A DNA stretch of 64,000 nucleotides, taken from Hyphomicrobiales bacterium (GTDB lineage: Bacteria; Pseudomonadota; Alphaproteobacteria; Rhizobiales; RI-29). A model generated the notes under the pieces. That model worked only from the letters and a program-made list of their open reading frames with translations. It was not told where the DNA came from and ran no database searches. Positions 28,686-37,386 of this stretch are shown here, piece after piece; within the stretch, counting starts at the first letter, position 1; each line of letters opens with the position of its first letter. The stretch is from the NCBI GenBank assembly GCA_016125495.1, contig WGLQ01000019.1, positions 1-64,000 on the forward strand, given 5' to 3'. The position numbers and the translations under genes are program-made.

Positions 28686-28701
28686 CTCAAGGCTCGTGCC
28701 A
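28686..28701 (-). promoter_or_regulatory. sigma-54-like promoter for glnK-amtB
   Basis: On the minus strand TGGCAC (28696-28701), a five-base spacer and TTGAG (28686-28690) match the RpoN consensus TGGCAC-N5-TTGCW except at the -12 element, where GC is GA. The site is about 105 bases before the glnK ATG. An AT-rich tract lies just upstream. Confidence 0.55.
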
Positions 28702-28824
28702 GACTCGTGTTCTGAGCACTATCTATTTGTTATTGTTGAGTTTTAAGCGATTTCCGTCGTCGCGGGACGGGCGACTGACGAGGCGCCTCTGCCTAATCCG
28801 TAAGCAGAAACCCGAAACTGCCTA

Positions 28825-29718
28825 TCAGCGCGCCAGATACTGACTCGGGCGTTGGCGCATCAGGCCTTCCTGGGCGACGGAGGCAACGAGCCGGCCATCA
28901 CGGGTGTAGATCGAGCCTCGGCAGAAGCCCCTCGCACCACCGGCCCAGGGGCTGTCCTGGACGTAGAGAAGCCATTCGTCGGCGCGAAAATCGTCATGCA
29001 CCCAGAGCGCATGGTCGAGGCTCGCCAGCTGGATGTCGGCATCGAAGAGCAGCTTGCCGTGCGCGATGAGCGCGGTGTCGAGCAGCGTGAAATCCGAGGC
29101 ATAGGCGAGGACGCACTGGTGCAATGGGCGGTCGTCCGGCAAGCGGCCGTTGGCGCGGAACCAGACGAGCTGCTCGGGGCGCATCGGCTCGCGGGTGGCA
29201 TAGCGCGAGAGGTCGACCGGGCGCATCTCGATCGGGCGATCGCGCTCCCAGTATTGGCGCATGTTCGCGGGAAGCTTCTCGATGAACAGCGCCTTCAGTT
29301 CGCGCTCGGTCGGCAGGCCCTCGGGCGCCGGCACGCCCGGAGGCATCGACGCCTGATGGGTGAAGCTCACCTCGTCGATATGGAACGAGGCCGACATGGC
29401 GTAGATCACCTCGCCGTGCTGGCGGGCGATGACGCGGCGGGTCACGAAGCTCTTGCCGTCGCGCAGGCGGTCGACTTCGTAGATGATCGGCACGCGCGGA
29501 TCGCCCGGACGCAGGAAATAAGCGTGCAGCGAGTGGCCATGGAGTTCACCGTCGACGGTGCGCGAGGCAGCAACGAAGGCCTGACCGATGACCTGGCCGC
29601 CATAGACCCGCTGCCAACCATCCTGCGGGCTCTGGCCACGAAACAGGTTCACCTCGAGCTGCTCGAGGTCGAGAATGGCGAGCAGGGCTTCGAGGGCCGG
29701 TTGCGGATTGGCGGGCAT
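28825..29718 (-). CDS. tesB: acyl-CoA thioesterase II
   Basis: A 297-residue double-hotdog thioesterase that hydrolyses medium- and long-chain acyl-CoA. The first hotdog carries FRGQSPQDGWQRVYGGQVIGQAF and SLHAYFLRPGDPRVPIIYEV; the second has the loop LASLDHALWVHDDFRADEW with the catalytic Asp, followed by GFCRGSIYTRDGRLVASVAQEG, the TesB signature with the Gln partner. Length agrees with the family. The start MPANPQPALEALLAIL (29718) is preferred over a frame reaching 147 residues further, which overlaps the divergent monooxygenase gene. Confidence 0.95.
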   Translation of the reverse strand: MPANPQPALEALLAILDLEQLEVNLFRGQSPQDGWQRVYGGQVIGQAFVAASRTVDGELHGHSLHAYFLRPGDPRVPIIYEVDRLRDGKSFVTRRVIARQHGEVIYAMSASFHIDEVSFTHQASMPPGVPAPEGLPTERELKALFIEKLPANMRQYWERDRPIEMRPVDLSRYATREPMRPEQLVWFRANGRLPDDRPLHQCVLAYASDFTLLDTALIAHGKLLFDADIQLASLDHALWVHDDFRADEWLLYVQDSPWAGGARGFCRGSIYTRDGRLVASVAQEGLMRQRPSQYLAR

Positions 29719-29863
29719 GGGCGGGCTCCTTGCCGGGGCGAGGCGGGGCGGCGCATCGGTCGCCCGCCCGCGAGACTTTATGCCACGAGCAGGCTGTGGC
29801 ACATGGACGTGCGGGAGCAACCGGGCGCTGTCAACTGGCGCCCCGGCCAGCAGGGAGGTCGGC

Positions 29864-31201
29864 TTGCGACAGGGCGAGACGTCAGGGCGCGACCACCAAC
29901 GCGTTCGTGACATCGACGATCTCGACGTGCTCGTCGCGGGCGCCGGGCCAACCGGGCTCGCGCTCGTTGCCGCCCTGCAAACGCTCCATCCCGCAGGGGC
30001 GCGGATCGGCATAGTCGACGGGCACGATCCGCGCGTCGCGAGGACGGGAGCCGACCGGCGCGCATGGGCCATTTCGGCGGGCAGCGTGCGCATGCTCGAG
30101 GCGATCGGGGCGTGGTCGCAGTGCCGCCCGCATGCCGAGCCGATGCTGACGATCGACATCACGGACGGGCCGCTCGATTCGCCGATCCGTCAGGTCATGC
30201 TCAACTATGCCAACGTCCTCGACGACGGCACGCCCGGTTCCTGGATCGTGCCGAACGAGGTGCTGACGGAGGCGCTGCGGGACGCCTGCGATTTCTCGCG
30301 CGTTGCGGTCCATGCCGCCACGGATGTCACGGACATGACGGTCGGGGGCGACTTTGCCGAAGTGCGCCTCGAAGGGATGGCCGGTGAGGCACGGGTGGCG
30401 CGCAGCCTCAGGGCACGGCTCGTCGTCTCGGCCCAGGGGCGGGGGGCAAGCCTTCGCCGGCGGGCCGGTATAGACGTGGTCGGCTGGCGCTACCAACAGA
30501 CGGCGATCGTGACGACGATCACACTTCGCGAGCCCCATTCCGGCCGCGGCACGCAGCATTTCCTGCCGGCCGGCCCGTTCGCCATTCTGCCGCTCCCGGG
30601 GCGGCGCGCCTCGATCGTCTGGAGCGAGCGGAGCGAGGAGGCGGAGCGCATCCTCGCTCTCGAACCGGCGGATTTCGAAGAGGAATTCCTGCGGCGGATC
30701 GGGCCGTCCTATGGCCATGTCGAGACGATCGAGCGCCCGCAAGCCTTCCCGCTTTCGTTGCAGCTCGCGCGGGAGCTGACGGGGGATCGCTTCGCCCTGG
30801 TCGGCGACGCGGCGCACGGCGTCCATCCCCTCGCCGGGCAGGGCCTCAATCTGGCGCTGCGCGACGTTGCCGCGCTCGCCGAGCTCGTGGTCGATGCGCT
30901 GCGCCTCGGGCTCGATCCGAGCGGCCCGGCCGTGCTGGATGTCTATGGGCGCTGGCGGCGCTTCGACGCGGTGTCCTCGAGCCTCGCGTTCGATGCGATC
31001 AACCGGCTTTTTTCCAACAACCACGAAGGTTTGCGGGCGCTGCGCCGGTTCGGCCTCAGGGCGGTCGGGCGCCTCGACGGACCGATGCGGTCGCTCGTGG
31101 CCGAGGCGGCCGGCGTAACGGGGCAATTGCCGCGGCTGATGTGCGCCGTGGATGGAACGGCCGCCATGACAGCCGGCGGGGGTGGCGATGGCAGGCGCTG
31201 A
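29864..31201 (+). CDS. UbiH/COQ6-type FAD-dependent monooxygenase
   Basis: A 445-residue flavoprotein hydroxylase of the ubiquinone-biosynthesis type. The FAD-binding Rossmann motif is DVLVAGAGPTGLALVAAL near the N terminus, and the second FAD motif is GDAAHGVHPLAGQGLNLALRD. Which ring position is hydroxylated cannot be told from sequence. No ATG is close to the Rossmann fold; a TTG at 29864 has a strong GGGAGG site (29853-29858) with a five-base spacer and is chosen. An ATG at 29780 is the alternative and would add 28 non-conserved residues. Its 3' end overlaps the next gene by 14 bases, suggesting coupling. It is divergent from tesB. Confidence 0.85.
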   Translation: MRQGETSGRDHQRVRDIDDLDVLVAGAGPTGLALVAALQTLHPAGARIGIVDGHDPRVARTGADRRAWAISAGSVRMLEAIGAWSQCRPHAEPMLTIDITDGPLDSPIRQVMLNYANVLDDGTPGSWIVPNEVLTEALRDACDFSRVAVHAATDVTDMTVGGDFAEVRLEGMAGEARVARSLRARLVVSAQGRGASLRRRAGIDVVGWRYQQTAIVTTITLREPHSGRGTQHFLPAGPFAILPLPGRRASIVWSERSEEAERILALEPADFEEEFLRRIGPSYGHVETIERPQAFPLSLQLARELTGDRFALVGDAAHGVHPLAGQGLNLALRDVAALAELVVDALRLGLDPSGPAVLDVYGRWRRFDAVSSSLAFDAINRLFSNNHEGLRALRRFGLRAVGRLDGPMRSLVAEAAGVTGQLPRLMCAVDGTAAMTAGGGGDGRR

Positions 31202-31637
31202 ACTCGATCTCGAGAGCGCCATGCGCATCGTTGCAGCGGCGCTCGCCGGAGAACGTACGGACGCCTCCCGGCGGATCGCGGTGGTCGTGGTCGACCGGGG
31301 CGGGCATACGCTGGCCGCGGTGCGTGAGGCGGACGCCCCGCCGCTCCTCGTCCACATCGCCGAAGCCAAGGCAAAGACCTCGGTGGTCTACGGCAAGCCG
31401 ACGCGCACGGTCATGGCATGGGCGCAAGAGACTCCGCTCTGGTTCCATGGTGTCGCCCGCGTTGCGCAGGAGCGCATGGGGCTGCCGATGATCGCGAGCA
31501 AGGGTGGTGTCATCGTCCGCGACGGGGCCGGCACGCTCATCGGCGCGGTGGGCGTCGCGGGCGAGGCGGGCGATCGCGACGAGACGCTCGCCATCGCGGG
31601 CATCGGGGCGGTGGGGCTCATTGCACAGGTCGCGTGA
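31188..31637 (+). CDS. GlcG/HbpS family heme-binding protein
   Basis: A 149-residue single-domain protein of the GlcG/HbpS (DUF336) family. Conserved pieces are VVVVDRGGHTLAAVREADAPP, then AKAKTSVVYGKPT, the central GLPMIASKGGVIVRDG and the Gly-rich GAVGVAGEAGDRDE. Members bind heme or small ligands; GlcG is linked to glycolate use in E. coli, with unclear function. The ATG at 31188 (GGGGG site upstream) lies inside the 3' end of the monooxygenase gene; a GTG at 31182 is the alternative. The overlap suggests that it is translated from the same transcript. Confidence 0.85.
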   Translation: MAGAELDLESAMRIVAAALAGERTDASRRIAVVVVDRGGHTLAAVREADAPPLLVHIAEAKAKTSVVYGKPTRTVMAWAQETPLWFHGVARVAQERMGLPMIASKGGVIVRDGAGTLIGAVGVAGEAGDRDETLAIAGIGAVGLIAQVA

Positions 31638-31717
31638 ACGAGGCCGCGCGGCAACTTCCACGCAATGCACGATCCGCATGGCTCGCCGCCGCCAAGGCCG
31701 GTTCCGCGCTGAACAAT

Positions 31718-31742
31718 GAACTGCTAGGAGCCGAAGCAGTTC
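31718..31742. repeat. inverted repeat ahead of the MFS gene
   Basis: GAACTGCT (31718-31725) and AGCAGTTC (31735-31742) form an 8-bp hairpin with a 9-base loop, ending 21 bases before the ATG of the following transporter. It is not followed by a T-run. It may be an operator or a leader hairpin. Confidence 0.4.
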
Positions 31743-31763
31743 CTGGAAAGCCCGGACATCGTC

Positions 31764-33002
31764 ATGATCACCGCGCCCTCCGCATCTTCCGAGCGCCGAC
31801 ATTGGGCGAGCCCGACGGTCGTCATCGTCGCCGGCTGCCTCATCGCCCTCATCGGATTCGGCGTACGATCGACCTTCGGGCTGTTCCTCGAGCCGATCAC
31901 CGTCGCGCAGAGCTGGGACCGCGAGACCTTCGCCATCGCCCTCGCGATCCAGAACCTCCTCTGGGGTTTGGGCGTGCCCTTCGCCGGTGCGCTCGCCGAC
32001 AAATTCGGGCCGGCGCGTGTGATCGCCATCGGCGCCGTCATTTATGCGCTCGGCGTCGCCGGAATAACGGTCGCCAGCGAGCCGACGCTCTTTCATCTCG
32101 CGGCCGGGGTTGCGACCGGGCTCGGCGTCGCCTTCACCTCCTTTTCGCTCGCACTGGCCGCGATGGCCAAGGTGGTGGGTCCCGAGCGGCGCTCGCTGGT
32201 GTTCGGCCTCGGCACCGCCGCGGGGTCATTCGGACAAGTGGTGTTCTCGCCGCTCGGCCAAGCTTTCATCGACGGCTATGGCTGGATGAATGCGCTCATG
32301 CTGCTTTCGGGCGCGGTGCTCCTCGTCCTGCCGCTCGCCTTCGTGCTGCCGAGGGGGACGCAAAGCGGCACCGTGGCCGATGCCGAGCAGACGGTCGCGG
32401 CGGCAATCCGCGAGGCGTTCGCGCACCAGGGGTTCGTGCTGCTCACCGTCGGGTTCTTCGTCTGCGGCTTCCACGTCGCCTTCATCGCGGTGCATTTCCC
32501 CGCCTACGTGAGTGATCTCGGGCTCGGCCCCGAGGTCGGAGCCTACGCCCTCGCGCTCGTCGGGCTTTGCAACATCGTCGGCTCGTTCCTTTCCGGCATG
32601 GTCGGGCAGGTGTGGTCGAAGCGGATGGGGCTGAGCGTGATCTATTTCTCGCGCGCGGTCGTCATCGCCGCGCTGCTGATGGCCCCCAAGTCCGCGACCA
32701 CGATTTATCTCTTTGCGGCGGCAATGGGCATTCTCTGGCTCTCGACCGTGCCGCTGACGACCGGCATCGTCGCCCAGGTGTTCGGCCTGCGCTACATGGC
32801 GACGCTGTCGGGCATCGTTTTCTTCAGCCACCAGATCGGCAGTTTCACCGGGGTCTGGCTCGGCGGATATCTCTACGACACGACGGGAAGCTACGACGGC
32901 GTCTGGCAGGCGGGGGTGGTGCTGGGCCTCCTTGCCGCCCTCATCCACCTGCCGATCGACGAGAGGCCGCTGGCGCGGCTCAGGGCGCCGGCCGTTCCAT
33001 GA
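31764..33002 (+). CDS. MFS transporter (oxalate/formate antiporter-like group)
   Basis: A 412-residue protein with 12 predicted helices. The MFS loop 2-3 motif is [23 protein letters not shown], and the first helix region has the monocarboxylate-type pattern GFGVRSTFGLFLEPI. The overall pattern resembles the MCT/oxalate-formate antiporter group, so a small organic acid is a plausible substrate, but this is inference. A second motif copy in the C half appears as GQVWSKRMGLSVIYFSRA. It follows the GlcG-like gene by 126 bases including an inverted repeat, and converges with the Trm112-like gene 18 bases downstream. Confidence 0.85.
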   Translation: MITAPSASSERRHWASPTVVIVAGCLIALIGFGVRSTFGLFLEPITVAQSWDRETFAIALAIQNLLWGLGVPFAGALADKFGPARVIAIGAVIYALGVAGITVASEPTLFHLAAGVATGLGVAFTSFSLALAAMAKVVGPERRSLVFGLGTAAGSFGQVVFSPLGQAFIDGYGWMNALMLLSGAVLLVLPLAFVLPRGTQSGTVADAEQTVAAAIREAFAHQGFVLLTVGFFVCGFHVAFIAVHFPAYVSDLGLGPEVGAYALALVGLCNIVGSFLSGMVGQVWSKRMGLSVIYFSRAVVIAALLMAPKSATTIYLFAAAMGILWLSTVPLTTGIVAQVFGLRYMATLSGIVFFSHQIGSFTGVWLGGYLYDTTGSYDGVWQAGVVLGLLAALIHLPIDERPLARLRAPAVP

Positions 33003-33020
33003 TGCGGCCACTCAACCGCT

Positions 33021-33254
33021 TCAGCGCGAGCGGTCGCGCTCGGCGTCGCTCAGCTGGCGGGCCTCGCCGGCAAGCATGACCGGGATGCCATCGCGGATCG
33101 GATAGGCGAGGCCGGCGGCGCGCGAGACGAGTTCGCCCGCGGCGCGGTCGTACTCGAGGCGGGATTTCGTCACCGGACAGACCAATACCTCGAGGACGCG
33201 TGGGTCGACCTCACGAACGCTCGTCTGCTCTTTATTTTCCGGTTCCTCGCGCAT
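33021..33254 (-). CDS. Trm112/UPF0434 family protein
   Basis: A 77-residue protein with the Trm112-like fold of the YcaR/UPF0434 group: [20 protein letters not shown] and [14 protein letters not shown] are diagnostic. Only one cysteine is present, so unlike eukaryotic Trm112 it cannot hold a four-Cys zinc site. The start [12 protein letters not shown] (33254) gives the family length; a frame extends 16 residues further. It is the last gene of a minus-strand series with the LON-domain and CnoX-like genes. Function in bacteria is unclear; Trm112 proteins activate methyltransferases. Confidence 0.88.
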   Translation of the reverse strand: MREEPENKEQTSVREVDPRVLEVLVCPVTKSRLEYDRAAGELVSRAAGLAYPIRDGIPVMLAGEARQLSDAERDRSR

Positions 33255-33298
33255 TGTTCGTCGCTCCCCTGCGATCACGCACCCGTTGGCTCGAAGGA

Positions 33299-33988
33299 TC
33301 ACTGCAGCGCCGAAGGCGGACCGTCGTTGCCACCGGTCGCCAGTTCCATTTCGGCAAGGGCGATCAGCGCCTCGGCGCGCCCCGCGACGTCGGCGGCCTC
33401 GAGCAAGGCCTGTTTTTCTTCCGAGCCGTACGGGCAGATCATCGACAGCGTGTTGACGAGGAACGCCGTGCTCGCCGTCTCGACCGTCGACCAGTCGGCC
33501 GCCAAGCCGCTGGCCGTCAGATAGCGACGCAGGACCGACAGCAAGCGCGCGCGATCCACCTCTTCCGGCACCTCGGGCGGGGCGAGGTCGTGCGCGAAAC
33601 GGTCGTATGAGACACGCATGGTCCGGAAGGGATGGTCGCGCTCCTCCTCCGCGACGATCTCGAAGCGGCAGACGCCGGTGAGTGAAATCAGGTAGCGCTG
33701 ATCGTCGGTCTCCTGGAATGCCGTGAGGCGACCGACCGTACCGACAGAGCGCAGGCCTGCCTGGTTGCCCATCGGGGAAAGGCCCGTTGCCACGTCGCGG
33801 CGCGCGGGCTGCACGATGCCGAGCAGGCGCTCGCCAGCCAAAACGTAGTCGATCATGGCGATGTAGCGCGGCTCGAAGACGTTGAGCGGCAACTGGGTGT
33901 GCGGCAGCAGGATCACGCCGGAGAGAGGAAACACGGGGATGATGCCCTCGAGGTCCCGGGTGGTCGAATAGGGGTGCCGCGTCGCCAT
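33299..33988 (-). CDS. LON peptidase substrate-binding domain protein
   Basis: A 229-residue protein matching only the N-terminal substrate-binding domain of Lon protease, with no ATPase or peptidase. Diagnostic parts are [21 protein letters not shown] with [19 protein letters not shown], and [14 protein letters not shown]. Stand-alone LON domains probably bind unfolded or damaged protein. It starts 27 bases after the CnoX-like gene, and the pairing of a chaperone-like thioredoxin with a LON-domain protein suggests a protein-quality-control operon. Confidence 0.92.
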   Translation of the reverse strand: MATRHPYSTTRDLEGIIPVFPLSGVILLPHTQLPLNVFEPRYIAMIDYVLAGERLLGIVQPARRDVATGLSPMGNQAGLRSVGTVGRLTAFQETDDQRYLISLTGVCRFEIVAEEERDHPFRTMRVSYDRFAHDLAPPEVPEEVDRARLLSVLRRYLTASGLAADWSTVETASTAFLVNTLSMICPYGSEEKQALLEAADVAGRAEALIALAEMELATGGNDGPPSALQ

Positions 33989-34015
33989 GCCGTTTCCTTC
34001 AGTAACGCCCCCCGC

Positions 34016-34978
34016 TCACGAAAAGAGGAGGGACGAAAGCCGACGCCGACCATCGATGGTCATCGGATCCTTCGGACCCCATGCCTCGAAAAGTTCGACG
34101 AGCTGACGGCGCGCCGCCTCATCGTTCCAGGCGCGGTCGGCGCGCATGATCGACAACAGTTCGTCGACAGCCGCCTCGCGATCGCCGGTCGCATTGAGCG
34201 CCACCGCCAACTGATAACGTGCCTCGTGGTCCTTCGGATTGGCAGCGACACGCTGGCGCAGATCACCGAGCCTGCCGGCGGCCTCGGCACCCTTCTCCGC
34301 AAGCTCGAGGGCGGCGCGCGCGCTCGAGACGTCCTGGTCGGTGTCGCCCGCTGGCGGGACGAGGGCGAGGATCTGGCGCGCCTGGTCGAAATTGCCGAGT
34401 TCGATGTGGCAACGGGCGAGCCCCGCCAGGGCCTTCAGGTTCTCCGGCTCGCGCGCGAGGATCGCGCCAAAAATCTCCGCGGCTTCGGCGAGTGCACCTT
34501 CCCCGCGCGCCTGTTCGGCGGCCGCCAGGGCCTCGGCGACATCGTCCACCGCGTCCTCTTCTTCGGGCGCGGCGAGTGCCTGCGGCCCGAAGAGTTGAGC
34601 GAGATACGCGCGAACGCGATCGGCCGGCTCCTTGGACGGCAGGATGCCGACGATCTGCTGCTGGATCAGCAGCACGACGGCGGGAAGCTGGTTCAAGCCC
34701 ATCTGCTGCACGAGGAACTGGTTCTTGCGGGCATCGATGATGGCAAAGAGGACAGGCACCTCGGGCCGCAGCGATTTGGCGATCGTGTGCATCACCGGAC
34801 TATCGGTGCCGCCTTCGAGATGGGCGTGCAGCACGACGAGCTTGGTCGCGGAATCGGCCACCAGACGCTGCAAGGTCTGCTGTGTCACAACGAGCGGTTT
34901 TTCGGGGCTGCTGCCGTCGCCACCTCCGGCGGCGGCATTCTTGCCGTTCTTGCCCAAGGTCGTGAAATCGAGCGTCAT
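34016..34978 (-). CDS. thioredoxin-like co-chaperone CnoX (YbbN)
   Basis: A 320-residue protein with an N-terminal thioredoxin-like domain (about 28-130) and C-terminal TPR-type repeats (about 140-310). The position of the Cys-x-x-Cys active site reads HLEGGTDSP, so it has no thiol redox centre. This agrees with CnoX/YbbN proteins, which act as chlorine-activated holdases that hand substrates to GroEL. The fold is visible in TKLVVLHAHLEGG, VLFAIIDARKNQFLVQQMG and LPAVVLLIQQQIVG; the repeats in EAAEIFGAILAREPENLKAL and YQLAVALNATGDREAAVDEL. The start MTLDFTTLGKNGK (34978) is preferred to a 31-residue longer frame. Confidence 0.9.
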   Translation of the reverse strand: MTLDFTTLGKNGKNAAAGGGDGSSPEKPLVVTQQTLQRLVADSATKLVVLHAHLEGGTDSPVMHTIAKSLRPEVPVLFAIIDARKNQFLVQQMGLNQLPAVVLLIQQQIVGILPSKEPADRVRAYLAQLFGPQALAAPEEEDAVDDVAEALAAAEQARGEGALAEAAEIFGAILAREPENLKALAGLARCHIELGNFDQARQILALVPPAGDTDQDVSSARAALELAEKGAEAAGRLGDLRQRVAANPKDHEARYQLAVALNATGDREAAVDELLSIMRADRAWNDEAARRQLVELFEAWGPKDPMTIDGRRRLSSLLFS

Positions 34979-35137
34979 GCACCTGCTCCCTGAAATCCCT
35001 GGCGGAGAATAGCCCAATGATCGCGCGGCCCGCACCTGCCTGCTCGTGGGGTCGCCGCAACGTGACCCCAAACCACTCTCAAGATGTGGCGCGCGACGAA
35101 ATCCGCAAGCTCCGGTTGCTGCGAACCGTCGCCGACG

Positions 35138-35653
35138 TCACGTCGCGCCCAACCCGTCAACCGGAACGATCCGCGGCTCGTGACCGCACGAGCGAATGAA
35201 CTTTAGCAGATCATCGCGCGCGATGTTGGTCGTCGCGGTATTCTCGAGCGGATGATAGTTGAGCAGGTCGTGCGACATCATGCGCGCATCGAGGATGGGC
35301 TCGACCCGGTTGCCGGTGTCGTTGATGAGGGCGAAGGGTGTCACCGAGCCCGGCCGGATGCCCAGAACCTCCTCGAGCAGCTCGGCGCGCCCGAAGCTGA
35401 GGCGACCGGCGGCGCCGATCAGCTTGTGCAGCGATTTCAGGTCGATTTCGGCGTCACTCAAAGCGACGACCAGGAAGATCCGATTCTTTTTGTCCTTGAG
35501 GAAGAGGTTCTTGGTATGGCCGCCGGGGAGCAGCTCGTGTTTGTGGATGGCATCGCTCTCTTCGACGGTGAAGACGGCCGGGTGCTCGACTGTGTGATGC
35601 CCGATGCCGAGCGCGTCGAGGCGCGCGAAAAGGTCGTTGCGGGTGGCAGGCAT
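35138..35653 (-). CDS. prolyl-tRNA editing protein ProX (YbaK/EbsC fold)
   Basis: A 171-residue trans-editing enzyme of the INS superfamily. ProX hydrolyses Ala-tRNA-Pro, and possibly related mischarged species, that ProRS releases. Motifs include HHTVEHPAVFTVEES, the catalytic lysine segment GGHTKNLFLKDKK (about residues 45-57), LSFGRAELLEEVLGIRPGSVTPF and the tail HPLENTATTNIARDDLLKFI. Length and order are typical of alphaproteobacterial ProX. The start MPATRNDLF (35653) is chosen; the longer frame upstream has no similarity to the family. Confidence 0.92.
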   Translation of the reverse strand: MPATRNDLFARLDALGIGHHTVEHPAVFTVEESDAIHKHELLPGGHTKNLFLKDKKNRIFLVVALSDAEIDLKSLHKLIGAAGRLSFGRAELLEEVLGIRPGSVTPFALINDTGNRVEPILDARMMSHDLLNYHPLENTATTNIARDDLLKFIRSCGHEPRIVPVDGLGAT

Positions 35654-35919
35654 GTCTGCGCCTCGTCGTCTGGCGGTGCTGGACCGAGTGCTGGCGCGCG
35701 TATCGAAACGCTCCGACGGGCGGTGCGGCGCTACGCGCGGCAGAGCGCGTCGATGGCGATGCCCCGCGCATGGTCTGCGGCATAGAACGGACCGCCCTGC
35801 AGAGCAAGGCGTGTCGGCCGCCACCGGCTGCGCCGCACGTCGAGACGGTTGCAAAGGGAAATGCTTTCGGTCATAAAGCGGCTCTCGCCGGCCCGGGTGG
35901 CCGCGCGTACCCCACGGAA

Positions 35920-35994
35920 GCGGGCGTAGCTCAGGGGTAGAGCATTACCTTGCCAAGGTAAGGGTCGTGAGTTCGAATCTCATCGCCCGCTCCA
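35920..35994 (+). tRNA. tRNA-Gly (anticodon GCC)
   Basis: A full cloverleaf can be drawn: acceptor GCGGGCG/CGCCCGC, D arm GCTC/GAGC, anticodon arm TTACC-TTGCCAA-GGTAA with anticodon GCC at 35952-35954, T arm GTGAG-TTCGAAT-CTCAT, discriminator T and an encoded CCA at 35992-35994. It is single, with no integrase or mobile element beside it. Confidence 0.97.
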
Positions 35995-36054
35995 ATCTCC
36001 AACGGACTCTCGCAAAGGCGCGCGGCATCGGGGCCGCTGCCGGCGGCTGGCGTC

Positions 36055-37224
36055 TCATCGCGCCGGCAGGGCCGTCTCGACCAGTTTGACCCAATACGAA
36101 CAGCCGAGCGGGATGATCTCGTCGTTGAAGTCGTATTCGGGATGGTGGAGGCCGGCGCTGTCGCCCTGGCCGATGAAGATGAATGCGCCGGGACGGGCCT
36201 GGAGCATGTAGGAGAAATCCTCCGCCCCCATGACCGGTGGGGCCTTGGCGTCGACCGCGCCGTCGCCGACGATCTGACGCGCAATGCCGACGGCGAATTC
36301 CGTCTCGGTCTCGTGATTGACGAGGACGGGGTAGTCGCGCTCATAGCGATAATGCGCCGTGAGGCCGTAGGCGGCCGCCATGCCCGCCACCATCTCGCCC
36401 ATGCGTCGCTCGACGAGGTCGCGTACCGTCTCGCTCAAGGTGCGCACCGTGCCTGCCATGACGGCGGTCTGCGGGATGACGTTCGTCGTGTTGCCGGCGA
36501 GAACCTTGGTGACCGAGATCACAGCCGCCTCGACGGGGTCGACGTTGCGCGAGACGATGGTCTGGAAGGCCGTCACCAGCTGGGCGCAGAACACGATCGG
36601 ATCGTTGGCGCGGTGCGGGCGGGCGGCATGACCGCCGTGGCCGGTGACCTCGATCTCGAAAACGTCGGCGGCGGCCATGAGTGGGCCCGGCCGCGTTCGG
36701 AAAACGCCGACCGGGACACCCGGCGCATTGTGCATGCCATAGACCTCCTGGATGCCGAAGCGCTCCATCAGGCCTTCCTCGACCATGACACGCCCACCGG
36801 CGCCGCCCTCCTCGGCGGGCTGGAAGATGAGCACGGCCGTGCCGTCGAAGTTGCGCGTCTCGGCGAGATAGCGAGCGGCGCCGAGCAACATGGCGGTGTG
36901 CCCGTCGTGACCACAGGCGTGCATCGTCCCGGGGTTCCGGGAGCGGTGGGGCAGGTCACGCAGCTCCTCGATCGGCAGCGCGTCCATGTCCGCCCTGAGG
37001 CCGATCGTGCGGCCGCTGGCAACGGAACGGCCCCGGATCACGGCGACGACACCACTCGTCGCCATGCCGGTCACCACCTCGTCGACGCCGAGCGCGCGCA
37101 GCTTCTCTGCAACGAAAGCGGAAGTGCGCGGCAATTCGAAGCCGAGTTCCGGATGGCTGTGAAGCTCGCGCCGCCAACCGGCGATCTCGTCGTGCAGGTC
37201 TGCAAAGCGGTTGATGGTCGGCAT
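36055..37224 (-). CDS. M20 family amidohydrolase (hippurate hydrolase/N-acyl amino acid type)
   Basis: A 389-residue metal-dependent amidohydrolase of the M20D group. Metal-binding and catalytic segments are all seen: ACGHDGHTAMLLGAA (His/Asp), FIFQPAEEG-type FQPAEEGGAGG with the general-base Glu, the His of GMHNAPGVPVG, and the last ligand His in VMGAEDFSYML context. The dimerisation lid carries GHGGHAARPHRANDPI. Substrates of this group range from hippurate to N-acetyl amino acids and indole conjugates; no choice is possible here. It lies between the tRNA-Gly and a small secreted-protein gene. Confidence 0.92.
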   Translation of the reverse strand: MPTINRFADLHDEIAGWRRELHSHPELGFELPRTSAFVAEKLRALGVDEVVTGMATSGVVAVIRGRSVASGRTIGLRADMDALPIEELRDLPHRSRNPGTMHACGHDGHTAMLLGAARYLAETRNFDGTAVLIFQPAEEGGAGGRVMVEEGLMERFGIQEVYGMHNAPGVPVGVFRTRPGPLMAAADVFEIEVTGHGGHAARPHRANDPIVFCAQLVTAFQTIVSRNVDPVEAAVISVTKVLAGNTTNVIPQTAVMAGTVRTLSETVRDLVERRMGEMVAGMAAAYGLTAHYRYERDYPVLVNHETETEFAVGIARQIVGDGAVDAKAPPVMGAEDFSYMLQARPGAFIFIGQGDSAGLHHPEYDFNDEIIPLGCSYWVKLVETALPAR

Positions 37225-37319
37225 GACGCGGCGCCCCCTTCTGATGATCGCGCCAAAAGACGCACAAGCGCCGCGCTTGGCAAGGGGGCTCGGTCACCCG
37301 AGGCGATGCCGGATCATGC

Positions 37320-37358
37320 GTCAAGGCCCGCGCCGCGGGTAGCGGGACGGGCCTTGAC
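37320..37358. repeat. long inverted repeat between minus-strand genes
   Basis: GTCAAGGCCCG (37320-37330) and CGGGCCTTGAC (37348-37358) form a perfect 11-bp stem with a 17-base GC-rich loop, 29 bases past the stop of the small secreted-protein gene. Neither strand has a T-run after it, so it is called an inverted repeat rather than a terminator. Confidence 0.5.
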
Positions 37359-37386
37359 TGAGTCGAGACGTCGAGGCGTGCCCTGA

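Noticed and set aside
35920-35994. tRNA-Gly as an integration site of a mobile element
   Set aside because: No integrase, no duplicated tRNA 3' end and no change in gene character is seen on either side.
37320-37358. 11-bp inverted repeat as an intrinsic terminator
   Set aside because: There is no T-run on either strand after the stem, so it is listed only as a repeat.
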